A DNA stretch of 64,000 nt. Source: Toxorhynchites rutilus septentrionalis. Lineage: Eukaryota; Arthropoda; Insecta; Diptera; Culicidae. The translations under genes were made by a program, and so were the position numbers. The stretch spans positions 60,451,218-60,515,217 of the forward strand of contig NC_073745.1 in the NCBI RefSeq assembly GCF_029784135.1, in the 5' to 3' direction. The notes beneath the pieces are model-generated. The model was given only the letters and a program-made list of their open reading frames with translations. It did no database searches and was not told the origin of the DNA. Shown here one piece after another: positions 11,474 through 22,332 of the stretch; position 1 is the stretch's first letter, and the number at the start of each line of letters is the position of its first letter.

Positions 11474-11803
11474 AGTGGCACGAGTCAAAGGATTTTTGTC
11501 ATTCGTTGATTCGGCACACGATGACATTCGATACACTTATACACGATTCGTCCGAATCTATCTTTGACAGATTGGTTTGTTTACAAGTTTTAGATGAAGG
11601 AACTATGAAATTGATGCATAAAATTCAAAATATTGCAGTTTAATAATGTTGATTTCAAGCATTTTTAATTTACAGCCCGATATCAGTACAATTACTACGG
11701 CAGCACGGTATCAGTGGATGATTCGTCGAATTGTAAGAATAACGTTGATTACTATTTTCTAAATTTTTACTCATCGCTGTGATGTTTCATGACATCAACA
11801 TTA

Positions 11804-13103
11804 AAGGGTGTGTCACATTAAATTGCATCACAGAAAAAACGCTGTAGAAATTTAATTCTTAGGAATTATATCTTCAGCTTTCGCTTATAATCAGATAAGA
11901 GTGTATAGATCACGTTGGCCATGCTTCACTGTCAATTTTTCGTAAATTTGGAAAAATGTCGTCGAACGAAAAAGAGCGTCGTGAATTAATCCTGTGCACT
12001 CATTTCGAGAATCCGGAGTTGTCACATCGGGACATCGGTAAGATGCTGGGAATCGTCCAATCCACGGTCAGCAGAGTACCTAAAACGATACTTCGAGAAT
12101 CTAACCATCGACCGGATGGTGAAGAACGACAAAAATGGATGCTCCGTCAGTGAAAAAGATCACAAGCGCGTAGTTAAGCAGTTTAGACGTGATCCGAGAA
12201 GTTCGGTCCGGGATGTCGCCTATAAGCTGAATTTGTCAAGTTCATTCGTACAGCGGACCAAGCAGCGGGAGGGCCTGCGTACATACAAGATTCAGAAGGC
12301 TCCTAACCGCGACGAAAGGCAAAACATGGTGGGGAAGACGCGAGCCCGGAAGCTGTACACCGAAATGCTGACGAAGCCGCATTGCCTGGTAATGGACGAC
12401 GAAACCTACGTCAAAGCGGACTTTCGTCAGCTGCCGGGCCTGTTGTTCTTCTCCGCAGAGGACAAATTCAGCGTTCCGGAGGAGATTCGCAAGCAGAAAC
12501 TATCCAAGTTTGCCAAAAAGTACATGGTGTGGCAAGCGATCTGCTCTTGCGGAAAGCGGAGCGCCCCCTTCGTGATGACCGGCACGGTAAACCGGCAGAT
12601 TTACCTTAAGGAGTGCCTACAGAAGCGCTTACTACCACTATTGAAGCAGCACGAGGGCCCGACCATCTTCTGGCCGGATCTCGCTTCGTGCCACTATTCA
12701 AAGGACGTGTTGGAGTGGTACGAAGCCAACGGGGTCACCTTCGTGCCAAAGGAAATGAACCCGCCCAACGCGCCGTAGCTTCGCACAATAGAGAAATATT
12801 GGGCGATTATGAAGCAGGCCCTCCGGAAGAACCCAAAAGTTGTCAAATCGGAGGCGGACTTCAAGAGAAAATGGATTTCTGTTCAAAAAAAAACTACAAC
12901 CTGACGTTGTACAGAACCTTATGGACGGGGTAAAGAGGAAGGTGCGAGCATACGGGCTTGGGCTCGAAGTATGAATAAAAAGAAAATGCCAAAAGTTGTT
13001 TAATAGTTTTTATTTTATTGTCTAAAATTTTCAAAAGGATCAGTCTACTGGGCGAATTTCTACAGCGCTTTTTCCGTGATGCAATTTGATGTGACACACC
13101 CTT
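11804..13103 (+). mobile_element. ITmD37E transposon, copy 1 (1300 bp)
   Basis: The 49-bp inverted ends start AAGGGTGTGTCACATTAAAT (left) and AAGGGTGTGTCACATCAAAT (right, inverted), flanked by TA on both sides (11802-11803 and 13104-13105). It belongs to the same family as the copies at 18749, 29398, 32912 and 62446. The spacing of catalytic residues in the intact member (D-37 residues-E) places it in the ITmD37E group of the IS630-Tc1-mariner superfamily. Confidence 0.95.
11956..12974 (+). pseudogene. ITmD37E transposase, copy 1, broken
   Basis: This is a cut-and-paste transposase with an N-terminal helix-turn-helix and a DDE catalytic domain. It starts with MSSNEKERRE like its siblings. 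It is disrupted by a one-base insertion near 12080 (GTACCTAAAA where the others have GTACTAAAA), a nonsense TAG at 12776-12778 three codons before the catalytic PIEKYW block, and a run of nine A residues after GTTC near 12882 that shifts the last 30 codons. A second short frame at 12613-12933 is only the shifted reading. The stop overlaps an AATAAA signal at 12974. Confidence 0.93.
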
Positions 13104-13105
13104 TA

Positions 13106-13984
13106 TTTGAATTGAAGAGACAACAACTTCATATCTTTATTATTTATAAGGATAATAACTTTTTTTTCCCGAAATTTAATTTACAAACTGTGTTTTGACA
13201 TAGAACTACGACTTTCAGAAAGATTTCGCAATTTTTACTGCAAATGAATTTGGATCATTTGCACACTAATCAATCGGAAATTCTTAAAGACTTGTTACAA
13301 TTTGAACTATTTAAAATGATGAAAAAAATTATTGAAAGCATTCCCATTTTCCCATACATTTCTTCTACCGATTTGTATGCTTACCTTCCCGTACCATCAA
13401 TAACGAACAACTGATACATTCGTTTCTGACCGTTTTCAATTTATTTGGTATAAAAAAGTCATCCGCGATTAGGAATCACAGTCGCGAGCGAGCTAACCAG
13501 AATCAACATATTTAGGCAGTAACCAGGTATGCTAGAAAGGTGTTCGCGTTAGTGTTAGTAAATAGCGTGCGAAATTGCCTGGATTTGCATGGATTTTTTT
13601 TATTTTTTTGTAAACTAATAAATAATTGATATATATTCATTCCTGAATAGTTTCATATTTGATATAGAAATATGTATTTCACGATTTCATATTTATTTTA
13701 TACCAACGTTTCTCTACAGTAGTCTGATACGGATGACTTAGCATGGTATGCCTTGTTGACAGCGTCCATAAACAATAACTTGAAACATTGACGATACCGA
13801 TACGATACCGTTGTTTCCAATCTTCAGAAAGGTCCCGAGGTATCCAGACTTGGACAAACAAATAACTATTAACATTCTTTAAAGGGCAACGCAGACAAAT
13901 CTTAACGAAAATAGTAAATCGCCTGAACGTTACCATGAGGACCCAATGCATCATTGAACTTCCGATCATGTTCGTACACTTCAC
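13106..13984. other. Spacer with one dispersed repeat segment
   Basis: A stretch at 13505-13577 (GGCAGTAACCAGGTATGCTA onward) is about 80% similar to 16491-16567. A minus-strand frame at 13679-13984 follows the Tc1 relic but does not resemble a transposase C-terminus, and I cannot assign it. Confidence 0.4.
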
Positions 13985-14837
13985 AACTCTTTAGGTGTTT
14001 CTTTAGGTGTTTTATTCGGTTTTTTACACCTAACAGCCTTAACAGCCTGCAATCCGATATGTTTTTGTTTAAATTCATTGTTTTGCTGGAATGTGATTTT
14101 TTGTGACGATACCAACATAAAAACGGTAGGAAAGAGGATTCCAGAAAATGTATGTAATCTTTGAATGATGTAAAAGCCAGCTTGAGCTTTCCGGTTGCAC
14201 AGAATCCCGCCCAAACCATGTACGAGCCTACACCAAAATTCCAGGTTGAAAAATACTGTTCCTCCTTCCGTAAATCACACCAGTCACCATTGAAACCATC
14301 AGGACCATTCAAGTTGAACTTTTCTCCGACAGTGAAGATAACCTTTTCATTGAACAACTTTTCGTATGGTAGAAATGTATTCTTCTGGAAACATTCTTCG
14401 TCATAACATACCATGCCCCACTGTCGGTTTATGAGAGCTTTGACAAAACTCAGACGAGTTCCGATGTGAGATGGTGTATAGAAATACTATATAGAAACTT
14501 TAACCTTTTAAGCCCTCTTTATGTGAGGATTTTTTACCAAAACTTGACGAATTGTCACCCGAGAAACAATTAAATTGAAATATTGCTTTATTTGCATAAG
14601 TGATTTTGAAGTATTCGAAGCTGTTCTAACTATTTCCTGCTTATCCCGGCCAGAGAGCTTCGATTTACATGGAGCTCTCGCCTTCTTACCGTATCCTTGA
14701 GGATTCGCCGAATAATTTAGCACCACTTGATGGGATCGTCCAATTCGACGAGCAATTTCTCTGATACCAATATTTTCTTGGTGAAATGCATCGATTTGTC
14801 TTTGTTCTCTCTCCGGGAGTACTTCTCCCTTCGGAAT
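13985..14837 (-). pseudogene. Tc3-like transposase relic, copy A
   Basis: On the minus strand the N-terminal DNA-binding part reads IDAFHQ, IREIARRIGRSHQVV and NPQGYGKK. Next comes a catalytic-domain stretch FNLNGPDGFNGDW, typical of Tc3-like transposases. Near 14050 lies FQQNNEF, where the second Asp would be expected as FQQDN. The start ATG seen in copy B is ATT here (14835-14837), the first Asp position reads VGE rather than SDE, and frames change several times. The final third with the Glu block is absent. Copy B retains the end but lacks the middle, so the two are complementary relics. Confidence 0.75.
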
Positions 14838-15117
14838 TTGCCAGATTTATTGATCAAAAAAACTAAAACAACGGAAGATGTAATTGGTCTTATAGAAACT
14901 TGACGACAAAAAGACAAAATTTTCCCTTTTTTTTTAAAAAGGCTTTTTTGAAAAAAATCATAGCTTTTGAACAACTGGACCGATTCAGGTGCTCGATCTA
15001 TCAAATTGAAGCTAATGACCTAGTCTTCTTTGAAAAAATATTACTGTTGCGAAAGATTTTGATTTTGATTTTTGTAATTACTGATTGTGTTAGTTTTTAA
15101 TAGTTTTCTTGGTCTTA

Positions 15118-15833
15118 TACTGCCGTTCTACGCATAGTTGTCCCATGTTCCAAAATCAGCAACTGAGAAAAACGCAATCGAAGTTTTCGCGCATATTTGT
15201 CTACCAAAAGCTATAAGCATTTCAATTTAGCAATACACCGGGTTTTTTATAAGCACTATACTATTGTTTATTGAAATGTGACGAGATCCCCTCTCTGAAT
15301 CAATCAAATTTGATTACGGGTTTAAAAATTCATGGTGGGACTGTTATGCCTAGAATATCAACATGGGACAATTGAACTTGATGTTGTTTTTTGATATACT
15401 GGGAACAAACAAATTTTTTTTTGTGTTTTTTCGAAAGATTATGCATAGAAACATCGTTTTATGAAGAAATGAGTGATCTGCAACACCTTCGCAGAATATA
15501 AATCTCATTGTTATTAGGCATTCGCTAACAAGGTGTACACGTGTTCTGTTAAACTTTTTCTTATTTGTTTGAGAATTAGTTCGTTCTTCCAAACCAGAAA
15601 TGAGTGCATTAGGTCTGCTGAAAGTGTGACATGAAATTCTTGTACTTGAAAAATACAAAAATACATGGTGAGACAGTTATGAATAGAATATCAACATGGG
15701 ACAATTGAACTTGTTGAAGTTGGGAATAAGCTTTATGTTTTTTTTGTGTTTTTCCGTAAGATTATGCATAAAAACAACGTAAATGAAAATCGTCAAAAGG
15801 TAACATGGGACAACTATGCGTAGAACGGCAGTA
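15118..15833. mobile_element. TA-flanked MITE (716 bp) inserted in the Tc1 terminal repeat
   Basis: The ends are a perfect 30-bp-class inverted repeat beginning TACTGCCGTTCTACGCATAG, flanked by TA (15116-15117 and 15834-15835). Inside there is a roughly 115-bp direct duplication (about 15330-15462 and 15661-15785; each has GGGACAATTGAACTTG followed by AAGATTATGCATA). It carries no transposase. Excising it rejoins a Tc1 outer repeat reading GGTCTTATAGAAGTTGGACA. Confidence 0.85.
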
Positions 15834-15945
15834 TAGAAGTTGGACAGAGTGTATATCCTTAATTTGCACTTATATATCATATATCATAGCAGAAATCATC
15901 GGTAGCGATTGGTAAACTTGAATCATTCATGTAACTTTATGTTAA

Positions 15946-16191
15946 CACGTTAAGCCCCGGAGCGTTTTCACATCATCAGTGTCGGTCCCAGCTCTCAAAG
16001 ATATTTGTTGTATGAATAGAAAATAATCAGAAATTCGACTAGAAAGTAGTCACATTTTGTGAAACATCCGAAAACAAACCATATATATATTTTTATTTTC
16101 GTATTTTGTAGCTGTCAATCCCAGTCAGTCAGTACTATCCTACCGAAAAGCTCAACGTCGGCCCCTAGGGACCGACGCTGAACTTAACGTG
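15946..16191. mobile_element. TTAA-flanked MITE, 246 bp
   Basis: CACGTTAAG ends in inverted orientation, flanked by TTAA at 15942-15945 and 16192-16195. TTAA targets are typical of piggyBac-type elements. The body is shared with the copy at 55314-55599, including the AAACATCCGAAAACAAACC block and CCCAGTCAGTCAG. Confidence 0.7.
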
Positions 16192-16299
16192 TTAATTTAT
16201 TTCCAGGAGAAGCATCTATTCAGTCGACATTTTTGAAGGACAAAATTCACGCGCTTTCTGAATTAAAATAAGGCAATAGTTATTATTTAGTTTTTCCCC

Positions 16300-16790
16300 C
16301 GAGCTCAATTTTGTGAGACAAATAATTGGAACAACGGGTTTTAATCAACGAAATTTATAAATTTGATAGATTCTACGAACAAAATATCGTGATTCTGCAC
16401 GCTGTTTTATCTGTGTGAGTAATCTTCGTATACGATACAAAAAAATATATCTCACCTGTAGTATATGTCAAATCACGTTGAAGCCGATGAAGACCCAACG
16501 AATTTAGACAGTTATCAGGTATGCTATAAAGGTCCTCGCGCTAGTATTAGTAAATAGCGTGCGAAATAATGTGCAATTTGTGAGAAATTTTAAACGAAAT
16601 TATAACTCACTTGTTCTCCGAGTTCAATTTTGTAAAAATAGAACATACAGAGAAACGGGTTTATATCACAAAATTCATAAATTTGTGAAAGTTTCTGAGC
16701 ATAACACTGCACGCTATTTTATAGGCGTGAGTAATTTTCGTGTACGATGCAAAAAATCTAGCTCACCTGTAGTGTATGTTGACGTAGACC
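16300..16790. repeat. Two diverged tandem units of about 310 bp
   Basis: 16301-16482 and 16615-16790 are alignable direct repeats. Common blocks are GAGYTCAATTTTGT, CTGCACGCTRTTTTAT, GTGAGTAAT and CTCACCTGTAG. The offset is roughly 310 bp. The frame at 16559-16801 lies in the second unit and has no recognisable domain. The segment between the units (16491-16567) is the one shared with 13505-13577. Confidence 0.55.
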
Positions 16791-16793
16791 AAT

Positions 16794-16959
16794 GTAAATA
16801 GAATACCAGATATATTACATCACCACACACTCTTCAACACAAAGAAGTTAATTTTATTACATTGTACAATTGTGATGTGGAAAATAATTTCTGCCTTTTT
16901 TCTCTGCCTTCCACTACATGCAAAAAGCGGGGAATATATATGCCTGGTATTCTATTTAC
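16794..16959. mobile_element. Short palindrome-ended element, 166 bp
   Basis: GTAAATAGAATACCAG at the left is exactly inverted at the right (16944-16959). GACGTAGACC occurs just outside on both sides (16781-16790 and 16965-16974) and could be a target duplication, although a few bases separate it from each terminus. No coding capacity. Confidence 0.45.
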
Positions 16960-17357
16960 GTAGGACGTAGACCCGACAGCGACGTCTTAAGCCGGGATGC
17001 CAGAACATCTTTCATAAACTTGCCAAGTTACAAAAAAAAAAGATGAAGGGTCTGGGCCTAGAGGCACGGACGGAAACTTGACGTAGGTTTTTGAAGAGGT
17101 TTTGTAACTGTTCAGATATCCGTTAATTTAACTCGTTCAATACTCCAAATGGTGGCTCTATAAAAACCATTTGTTATATTAACTGAACTGATCTTCAAGA
17201 GGATTATAAGAGTTGTACTGACAGAAAGAACCTGGGACCATTAATTATTAATCCACTCTATTTTCGTTAGTAAACTGTTGTTAAAAATCCTTCATGATAA
17301 AATCGTCTCCATAAAAAATTTAATCGTTCGGTCGCCTTTTTTCTTTAATTTATTTAA

Positions 17358-17666
17358 CACGTTGACTGCCACGTCAGTCGTCGGTGACTGACACCGAGCT
17401 TTCCGTTCAGGCCGCGTCAGTCACCGGTGACTGACAGTATAAAATATGATGATAAAGGTAGAAATTTATCTAATTTTTTTTTCGCATAAATTTTACTGTC
17501 GAGCAGAAATACCTTCTTACGACAAAAAACGATATCCCTAATACGATCAAAAATTTCCATCGAGTAAATTCTAATTTTCCAGTATTGCGCTTCGCATAGT
17601 TGTACTATGATATCAGCGCGTGGCCTGACGGGAAAGTCGCTATAAAACCGCGTGGCACTCAACGTG
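17358..17666. mobile_element. TTAA-flanked MITE, 309 bp
   Basis: The inverted ends CACGTTGACTGCCACG and CACGTTGAGTGCCACG are flanked by TTAA (17354-17357 and 17667-17670). Two palindromes sit near the left end: a near-perfect one at 17373-17392 and a perfect 20-bp one at 17416-17435 (GTCAGTCACCGGTGACTGAC). The interior is unrelated to the other TTAA element at 15946. Confidence 0.75.
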
Positions 17667-17670
17667 TTAA

Positions 17671-18640
17671 TTTAGCTGAATACGAGAAGAAATCATCATC
17701 TTATAATTCATTCTTAAGCTTAAGTTTGAATAGCTAGCTTTCCTCGGCGATATTATCCTTGTTATCCTTAGATATTTCATGACCGTGAGTACTCTATTGT
17801 GAAGTTTGTGAGGATTACACAGTGAAGTGATCCCAACGAGTGATGTTTATTGTTATGGAAGGAAAAGGGGAATGGACGAGTGGATTTAGGGAAGTGTAGC
17901 TGGCTAAACAAAACCATTAGTACTTTTTGATAAGATGTCCAAAACTTTCCGAAATGAAACTTTGGAGATAATAGAGTGTTCACCTGTTCTTTGATTCTGA
18001 TAAGTGCGTACCATGTGCAAATGTAGAATAATTATCACTTTGTTCGTCACGAAAAAACTTGTGGGAACGAATAAAGAAACTAGATTAAGGAGTAGCGATG
18101 GACAAGCAGTTCTCTTTGATGAACGGCTTAGTCGCTAACCGACCATCCAAGTGAACCAGTTCTTTTGAACCGTTTTTGAACATTGAATGTTAGCTGGAAC
18201 CCAATATGAAGCTACCTCACAACTATTCATGTTCTGGCATTGATATCTTTGGATAACATAAGAAATTGTCTAATCTAAATGGAATTATTTTTTGTGAACT
18301 ACTGGGGAAAGAAAAGGTGCTTCTTCGTTAAAAATTTTTTGGTAATATTCATGCGTTCAGCCAACGTAATCAGTTTATTCGGAATTAGTTCATGTGACGA
18401 ACTATCGTTTTCTTAAAAAGTAACAACCGTTCGTTAAATTTTTTTGGCGAACTAGTTCTTTCGTATCGTTCCTGAAGCCCGAATTGAATACAAACATGTC
18501 GTTTTTTGCTTTTCTCCCACAGCGCAAGCAGCGAATAAAATCTAAAAAAACATAGCTACTTAATTCGCTAAATTATTTTCTCGTTTCACTATCGTTACCC
18601 CCCTATATAGAAATCAAAGACGCAGTCCTACGTCAATATG
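17671..18640. other. Spacer without gene
   Basis: No frame longer than about 70 codons and no transposon ends. The sequence adjacent to 18640 may be part of a tRNA-derived repeat. Confidence 0.35.
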
Positions 18641-18644
18641 CGTT

Positions 18645-18725
18645 GGCAGCGGTGGGATTCGAACTCACGCCTCCAAGGAGACTGGTGCCTTAAAACAGCG
18701 CCTTAAACCGCTCAGCCACGCTACC
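18645..18725 (-). tRNA. tRNA-Leu(AAG)-like sequence, possibly a pseudogene
   Basis: The minus strand folds as an 81-nt class II tRNA. The acceptor pair GGTAGCG/CGCTGCC is complete, with one G-T wobble. The D-arm contains TGGCTGAGCGG (A box), the T-loop is GTTCGAATCC (B box), and there is a long variable arm. The anticodon loop TTAAGGC gives AAG (about 18689-18691), decoding Leu CUU. The anticodon stem has one T/C mismatch and the T stem one A/C mismatch. No T-run terminator follows closely. It may be a weak gene, a decayed copy or the head of a tRNA-derived SINE. Confidence 0.6.
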
Positions 18726-18748
18726 TGTTGATAACAAGGTGAGGGCTA

Positions 18749-19892
18749 AAGGGTGTGTCACATCAAATTGCATCACGGAAAAAACGCTGTAGAAATTTAA
18801 TTTATAGGAAATATATCTTCAGCTTTCGCTTATAATCAGATAAGAGTGTATAGATCACGTTGGCCATGCTTCACTGTCAATTTTTCGTAAATTTGGAAAA
18901 ATGTCGTCGAACGAAAAAGAGCGTCGTGAATTAATCCTGTGCTCTCATTTCGAGAATCCGGAGTTGTCACATCGGGACATCGGTAAGATGCTGGGAATCG
19001 TCCAATCCACGGTCAGCAGAGTACTAAAACGATACTTCGAAAACCTAACCATCGACCGGAAGGTGAAGAACGGCAAAAATGGATGCACCGTTAGTGAAAA
19101 AGATCACAAGCCCGTAGTTAAGCAGTTTAGACGTGATCCGAGAAGTTCGGTCCGGGATGTCGCCAATAAGCTGAATTTGTCAAGTTCATTCGTCCAGCGG
19201 ACCAAGCAGCGGGAGGGCCTGCGTACATACAAGGTTCAGAAGGCTCCTAACCGCGACGAAAGGCAAAACATGGCGGGGAAGACGCGAGCCCGGAAGCTGT
19301 GCACCGAAATGCTGACGAAGCCGCATTGCCTGGTAATGGACGACGAAACCTACGTCAAAGCGGACTTTCGTCAGCTGCCGGGCCTGTTGTTCTTCTCCGC
19401 AGAGGACAAATTCAGCGTTCCGGAGGAGATTCGCAAGCAGAAACTATCCAAGTTTGCCAAAAAGTACATGGTGTGGCAAGCGATCTGCTCTTGCGGAAAG
19501 CGGAGCGCCCCCTTCGTGATGACCGGCACGGTAAACGGGCAGGAAATGAACCCGCCCAACGCGCCGTAGCTTCGCCCAATAGAGAAATATTGGGCGATTA
19601 TGAAGCAGGCCCTCCGGAAGAACCCAAAAGTTGTCAAATCGGAGGCGGACTTCAAGAGAAAATGGATTTCTGTTCAAAAAAACTACAACCTGACGTTGTA
19701 CAGAACCTTATGGACGGGGTAAAGAAGAAGGTGCGAGCATACGGGCTTGGGCTCGAAGTATGAATAGAAAGAAAATGCCAAAAGTTGTTTAATAGTTTTT
19801 ATTTTACTGTCTAAAATTTTCAAAAGGATCGGTCTACTGGGCGAATTTCTACAGCGTTTTTTCCGTGATGCAATTTGATGTGACACACCCTT
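18749..19892 (+). mobile_element. ITmD37E transposon, copy 2, internally deleted (1144 bp)
   Basis: Family ends AAGGGTGTGTCACATCAAAT, flanked by TA at 18747-18748 and 19893-19894. It is 156 bp shorter than copy 1 owing to one internal deletion at about 19543. It sits 23 bp from the tRNA-Leu-like sequence. Confidence 0.95.
18901..19763 (+). pseudogene. ITmD37E transposase, copy 2, deleted catalytic centre
   Basis: Open from MSSNEK to TAG at 19566-19568 (222 codons). A 156-bp (52-codon) in-frame deletion joins TVNGQ directly to EMNPPN, removing the KRLLPLL and WPDLASCH blocks and with them the second catalytic Asp. Deletion edges share the 3-bp AGG. The TAG is the same nonsense change as in copy 1. 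The later A-run has seven residues and throws the end out of frame. The polyadenylation motif at the stop is mutated to AATAGA. Confidence 0.93.
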
Positions 19893-19894
19893 TA

Positions 19895-20440
19895 CAACAT
19901 ACGTTTTCTGAATCGCCTAATTTCTACCACGCTTCATGAACAGATGATGGAGGGGAACCAGATAATCTAATTCCACTGCCTGTCACTAGGCTAATGGATC
20001 TTAAGAACATCAATAATCTAAATCATCTATCATCCAATCGTACCAAAGCCGTATACAGACGGCGTCAGGCGCCATGATGAACCAAGTGACTGCCGTATAT
20101 AGACGGCACCCGTCGCGAATGGGTTACAAAGTGTCTCTTGTTTTGCTGTCTCATATTGCTCTTATATTGCTATGGCATATATATTATACACAAACTCGCC
20201 TCTCGCATGAGCTAATGCTATACCAATATGGGCGGATAGCACATTTTTTGTCACTTTTAAGCTCATTTGATGTAATATTTGAGGATGTCAAAAAATGTGC
20301 CTCTCTTTTTCGGAGAAAACAATTTATACCATTTTTAAATGTGTAGTTTTTGTTTTGAAATATGACGTTGAATGGGAAATATTTGTGTACAACTATCCCT
20401 TTAGGAATTTTTGAATAAATTTGTTAGAAACATAAAACTT
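19895..20440. other. Spacer without gene
   Basis: TATACAGACGGC (about 20052) recurs as TATATAGACGGC (about 20096), a short local duplication. The frame at 20074-20346 has no domain and overlaps no other evidence. Confidence 0.35.
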
Positions 20441-20773
20441 AGAGTAGTGCGGGGCAAAGGTGCGTACGGGGCGAAAGTGCGCATTGGCCTTATTGAAGCA
20501 AACGAGCATAAAATTTCGACAACAGTGTATTCGTTGGATACATTATTACACCAGTAGCTCACACATATAGACAAGATACATTTCATGAAAGTGGCAAAAA
20601 GTTATGAGGTAAAAAGAGTTTTGCGATGTTTTGATCTATTTTTTTCAGTTTTGGAGATCATCAAGGAAACCTTCATTCTATAGTAGATGATAGTGCGTAT
20701 TCGTTTTTGTGAAAAAGTTCAAGAGCTTTTTTAAAAAAAATCGATTGGTTCAAAAATTGCTTGTGGGGCGAAG

Positions 20774-21088
20774 GTGCGCAGTGGCTGTGGGGCAAAAGTT
20801 CGCACACCACTGGACAAAACTATCTATGATATGACTCTCAAAGATTTACGTCGTCTGACGTTTGATTCTGCGGAAGCCAACAACCTCCAGCACGAATTCA
20901 ATCAAGTTGCAAAACTGGCAGAAAGAGATTGGGATTCTAGCTTCATGAGGAACCATCGTCTGTCTCTTCGAATTCCACAACAGCGCAACGAAACAACAGC
21001 GCTCCAAGGCATAGCGTCAGAATCCTCAGAACCAAAATCCAAGATGAGGAAGAAAAATAAACAATTGCTTAAAAATAATTCAAGATGA
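20774..21088 (+). pseudogene. CENP-B/jerky-type HTH fragment of a pogo-like transposase
   Basis: In the frame from about 20800, the segment DLRRLTFDSAEANN, HEFN, LAERDWDSSFMRNH, LSLRIPQ resembles the second helix-turn-helix of CENP-B/Tigger proteins, where a tryptophan followed by FM(K/R)RH and LSLR is characteristic. It then runs into a Lys/Ser-rich tail and stops. There is no DDE domain downstream before the next inserted element. Probably the surviving N-terminal third of the element's transposase. Confidence 0.5.
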
Positions 21089-21351
21089 GTTTCAAATGAA
21101 AACTGTTTTCATTTTCCCCATGCATTCAATCCAATAACGGTTATGTTTCGTTTATGTTTATGTTTTCACAATCAACTTCAAATAACTATCCTTTTTCTCA
21201 ACAATGAGTTTCAAATAAATCAAGTGAAGGTAACTATGTATTTATAAACTTGATCTATATTAATAAAAATGATTTGGTGTCCGTTCCTCACGATTTAACT
21301 CAAGAACGAAGCAAAGGATTCAATCAGTCAGTATCAGGATTGATGCGTCTT

Positions 21352-22056
21352 AAGGTGGAAACAGAATGCCCCGTTGTGCGTTGCTTCTCATCAGCTGTCA
21401 TTGCTTGCGTTTTGTACTAAAACATTCGCCCGACGCAGTCTGTTGATTTGCAGTCATAATCTAGCATTCGCGTCTCCGCTTTTCATGTAAACAAAAACAA
21501 AATAAAATTCGTATGAAAATCTTATTCTTGTTGTGTTCACGGATCAATTAATGTTTTTAAAAACAATGAAAATGAATGAAAATTAGCCTTTCTATGTCAA
21601 ACTAGTATTCTATTTAAATGAAAAACATTTTTGTTTGATGAAAAAATGATGAAAAAAATTAAGCAACAATGTTGGAATTGTTTAGCCATATGGTTGAATG
21701 AAAGTCAGAAATACGTGTTTCAAGTAATCAAATAACATGATGTGAAAATTTTCATTCAAATTTTAGAATTTAAAAACCGACTTCGTGTCTTCTAATCTGA
21801 TAGAGATTACACTAACGAGTTTTGGACCCAAATTATGGCCCTAATTTGAAGTTGCCACCAGACGTCGACATTATGCCACTGTCATCGCGAATTCTGCGCA
21901 AACAGTTTAGAACAAATGTTAGCGTTTAGTACAACGATGCTAATGACGCAACGCATTATTGTGTTCGACTAAATGGAAACACACATATTGAAAATGAAGT
22001 GTCAAAGCACAATTGTCGCAACGCGACGCATAGCGCGGCATTCTGGTCCCACCTTT
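21352..22056. mobile_element. Possible MITE with AAGGTGG ends
   Basis: The left part AAGGTGGAAACAGAATGCC and the right part (inverted) AAGGTGGGACCAGAATGCC form imperfect inverted repeats continuing for about 40 bp. I cannot define a target duplication. The internal stretch 21816-21885 is shared with another MITE at 49715-49953. Confidence 0.45.
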
Positions 22057-22332
22057 GGCCTACATCAGGTTTGTATGTCAAAAAAGAAATTATATCCCGC
22101 TAGTATAAATTATGTATTATTTTCATAAAAATAATTTCTGTGGGAACTTGAGTGTTCGAATTGATTTATATCAATATATCAATTGTGGGTGGGACAAAGT
22201 TCGCCGGGTCAGGGTCAGTTTGTTAATAAAAAAGAATTCTGTTTCAAATGTTGGACATTTTCAGATATCTTATATTGTCAGTCTCCTCCGTCCCAAAACT
22301 ATGGGGCAAAAGTACGCATTTGCCATTTTGTA

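Larger units (their letters stand above)
13985..15851 (-). mobile_element. Tc1-like element with doubled terminal repeats, copy A, 3' truncated
   Basis: The 5' end (right side) ends CAGAGTG then TA at 15852-15853, matching the 44055-45202 copy. An inner repeat lies at 14885-14905 (TTGGTCTTATAGAAACTTGA) and an outer one at 15109-15117 plus 15834-15851, giving the IR/DR pattern. The outer repeat is split by a TA-flanked MITE (15118-15833). The 3' terminus is missing; homology stops near 13985. Confidence 0.7.

Noticed and set aside
19299..19763. 154-codon frame overlapping ITmD37E copy 2
   Set aside because: It is the shifted reading of the transposase; equivalents appear in every copy.
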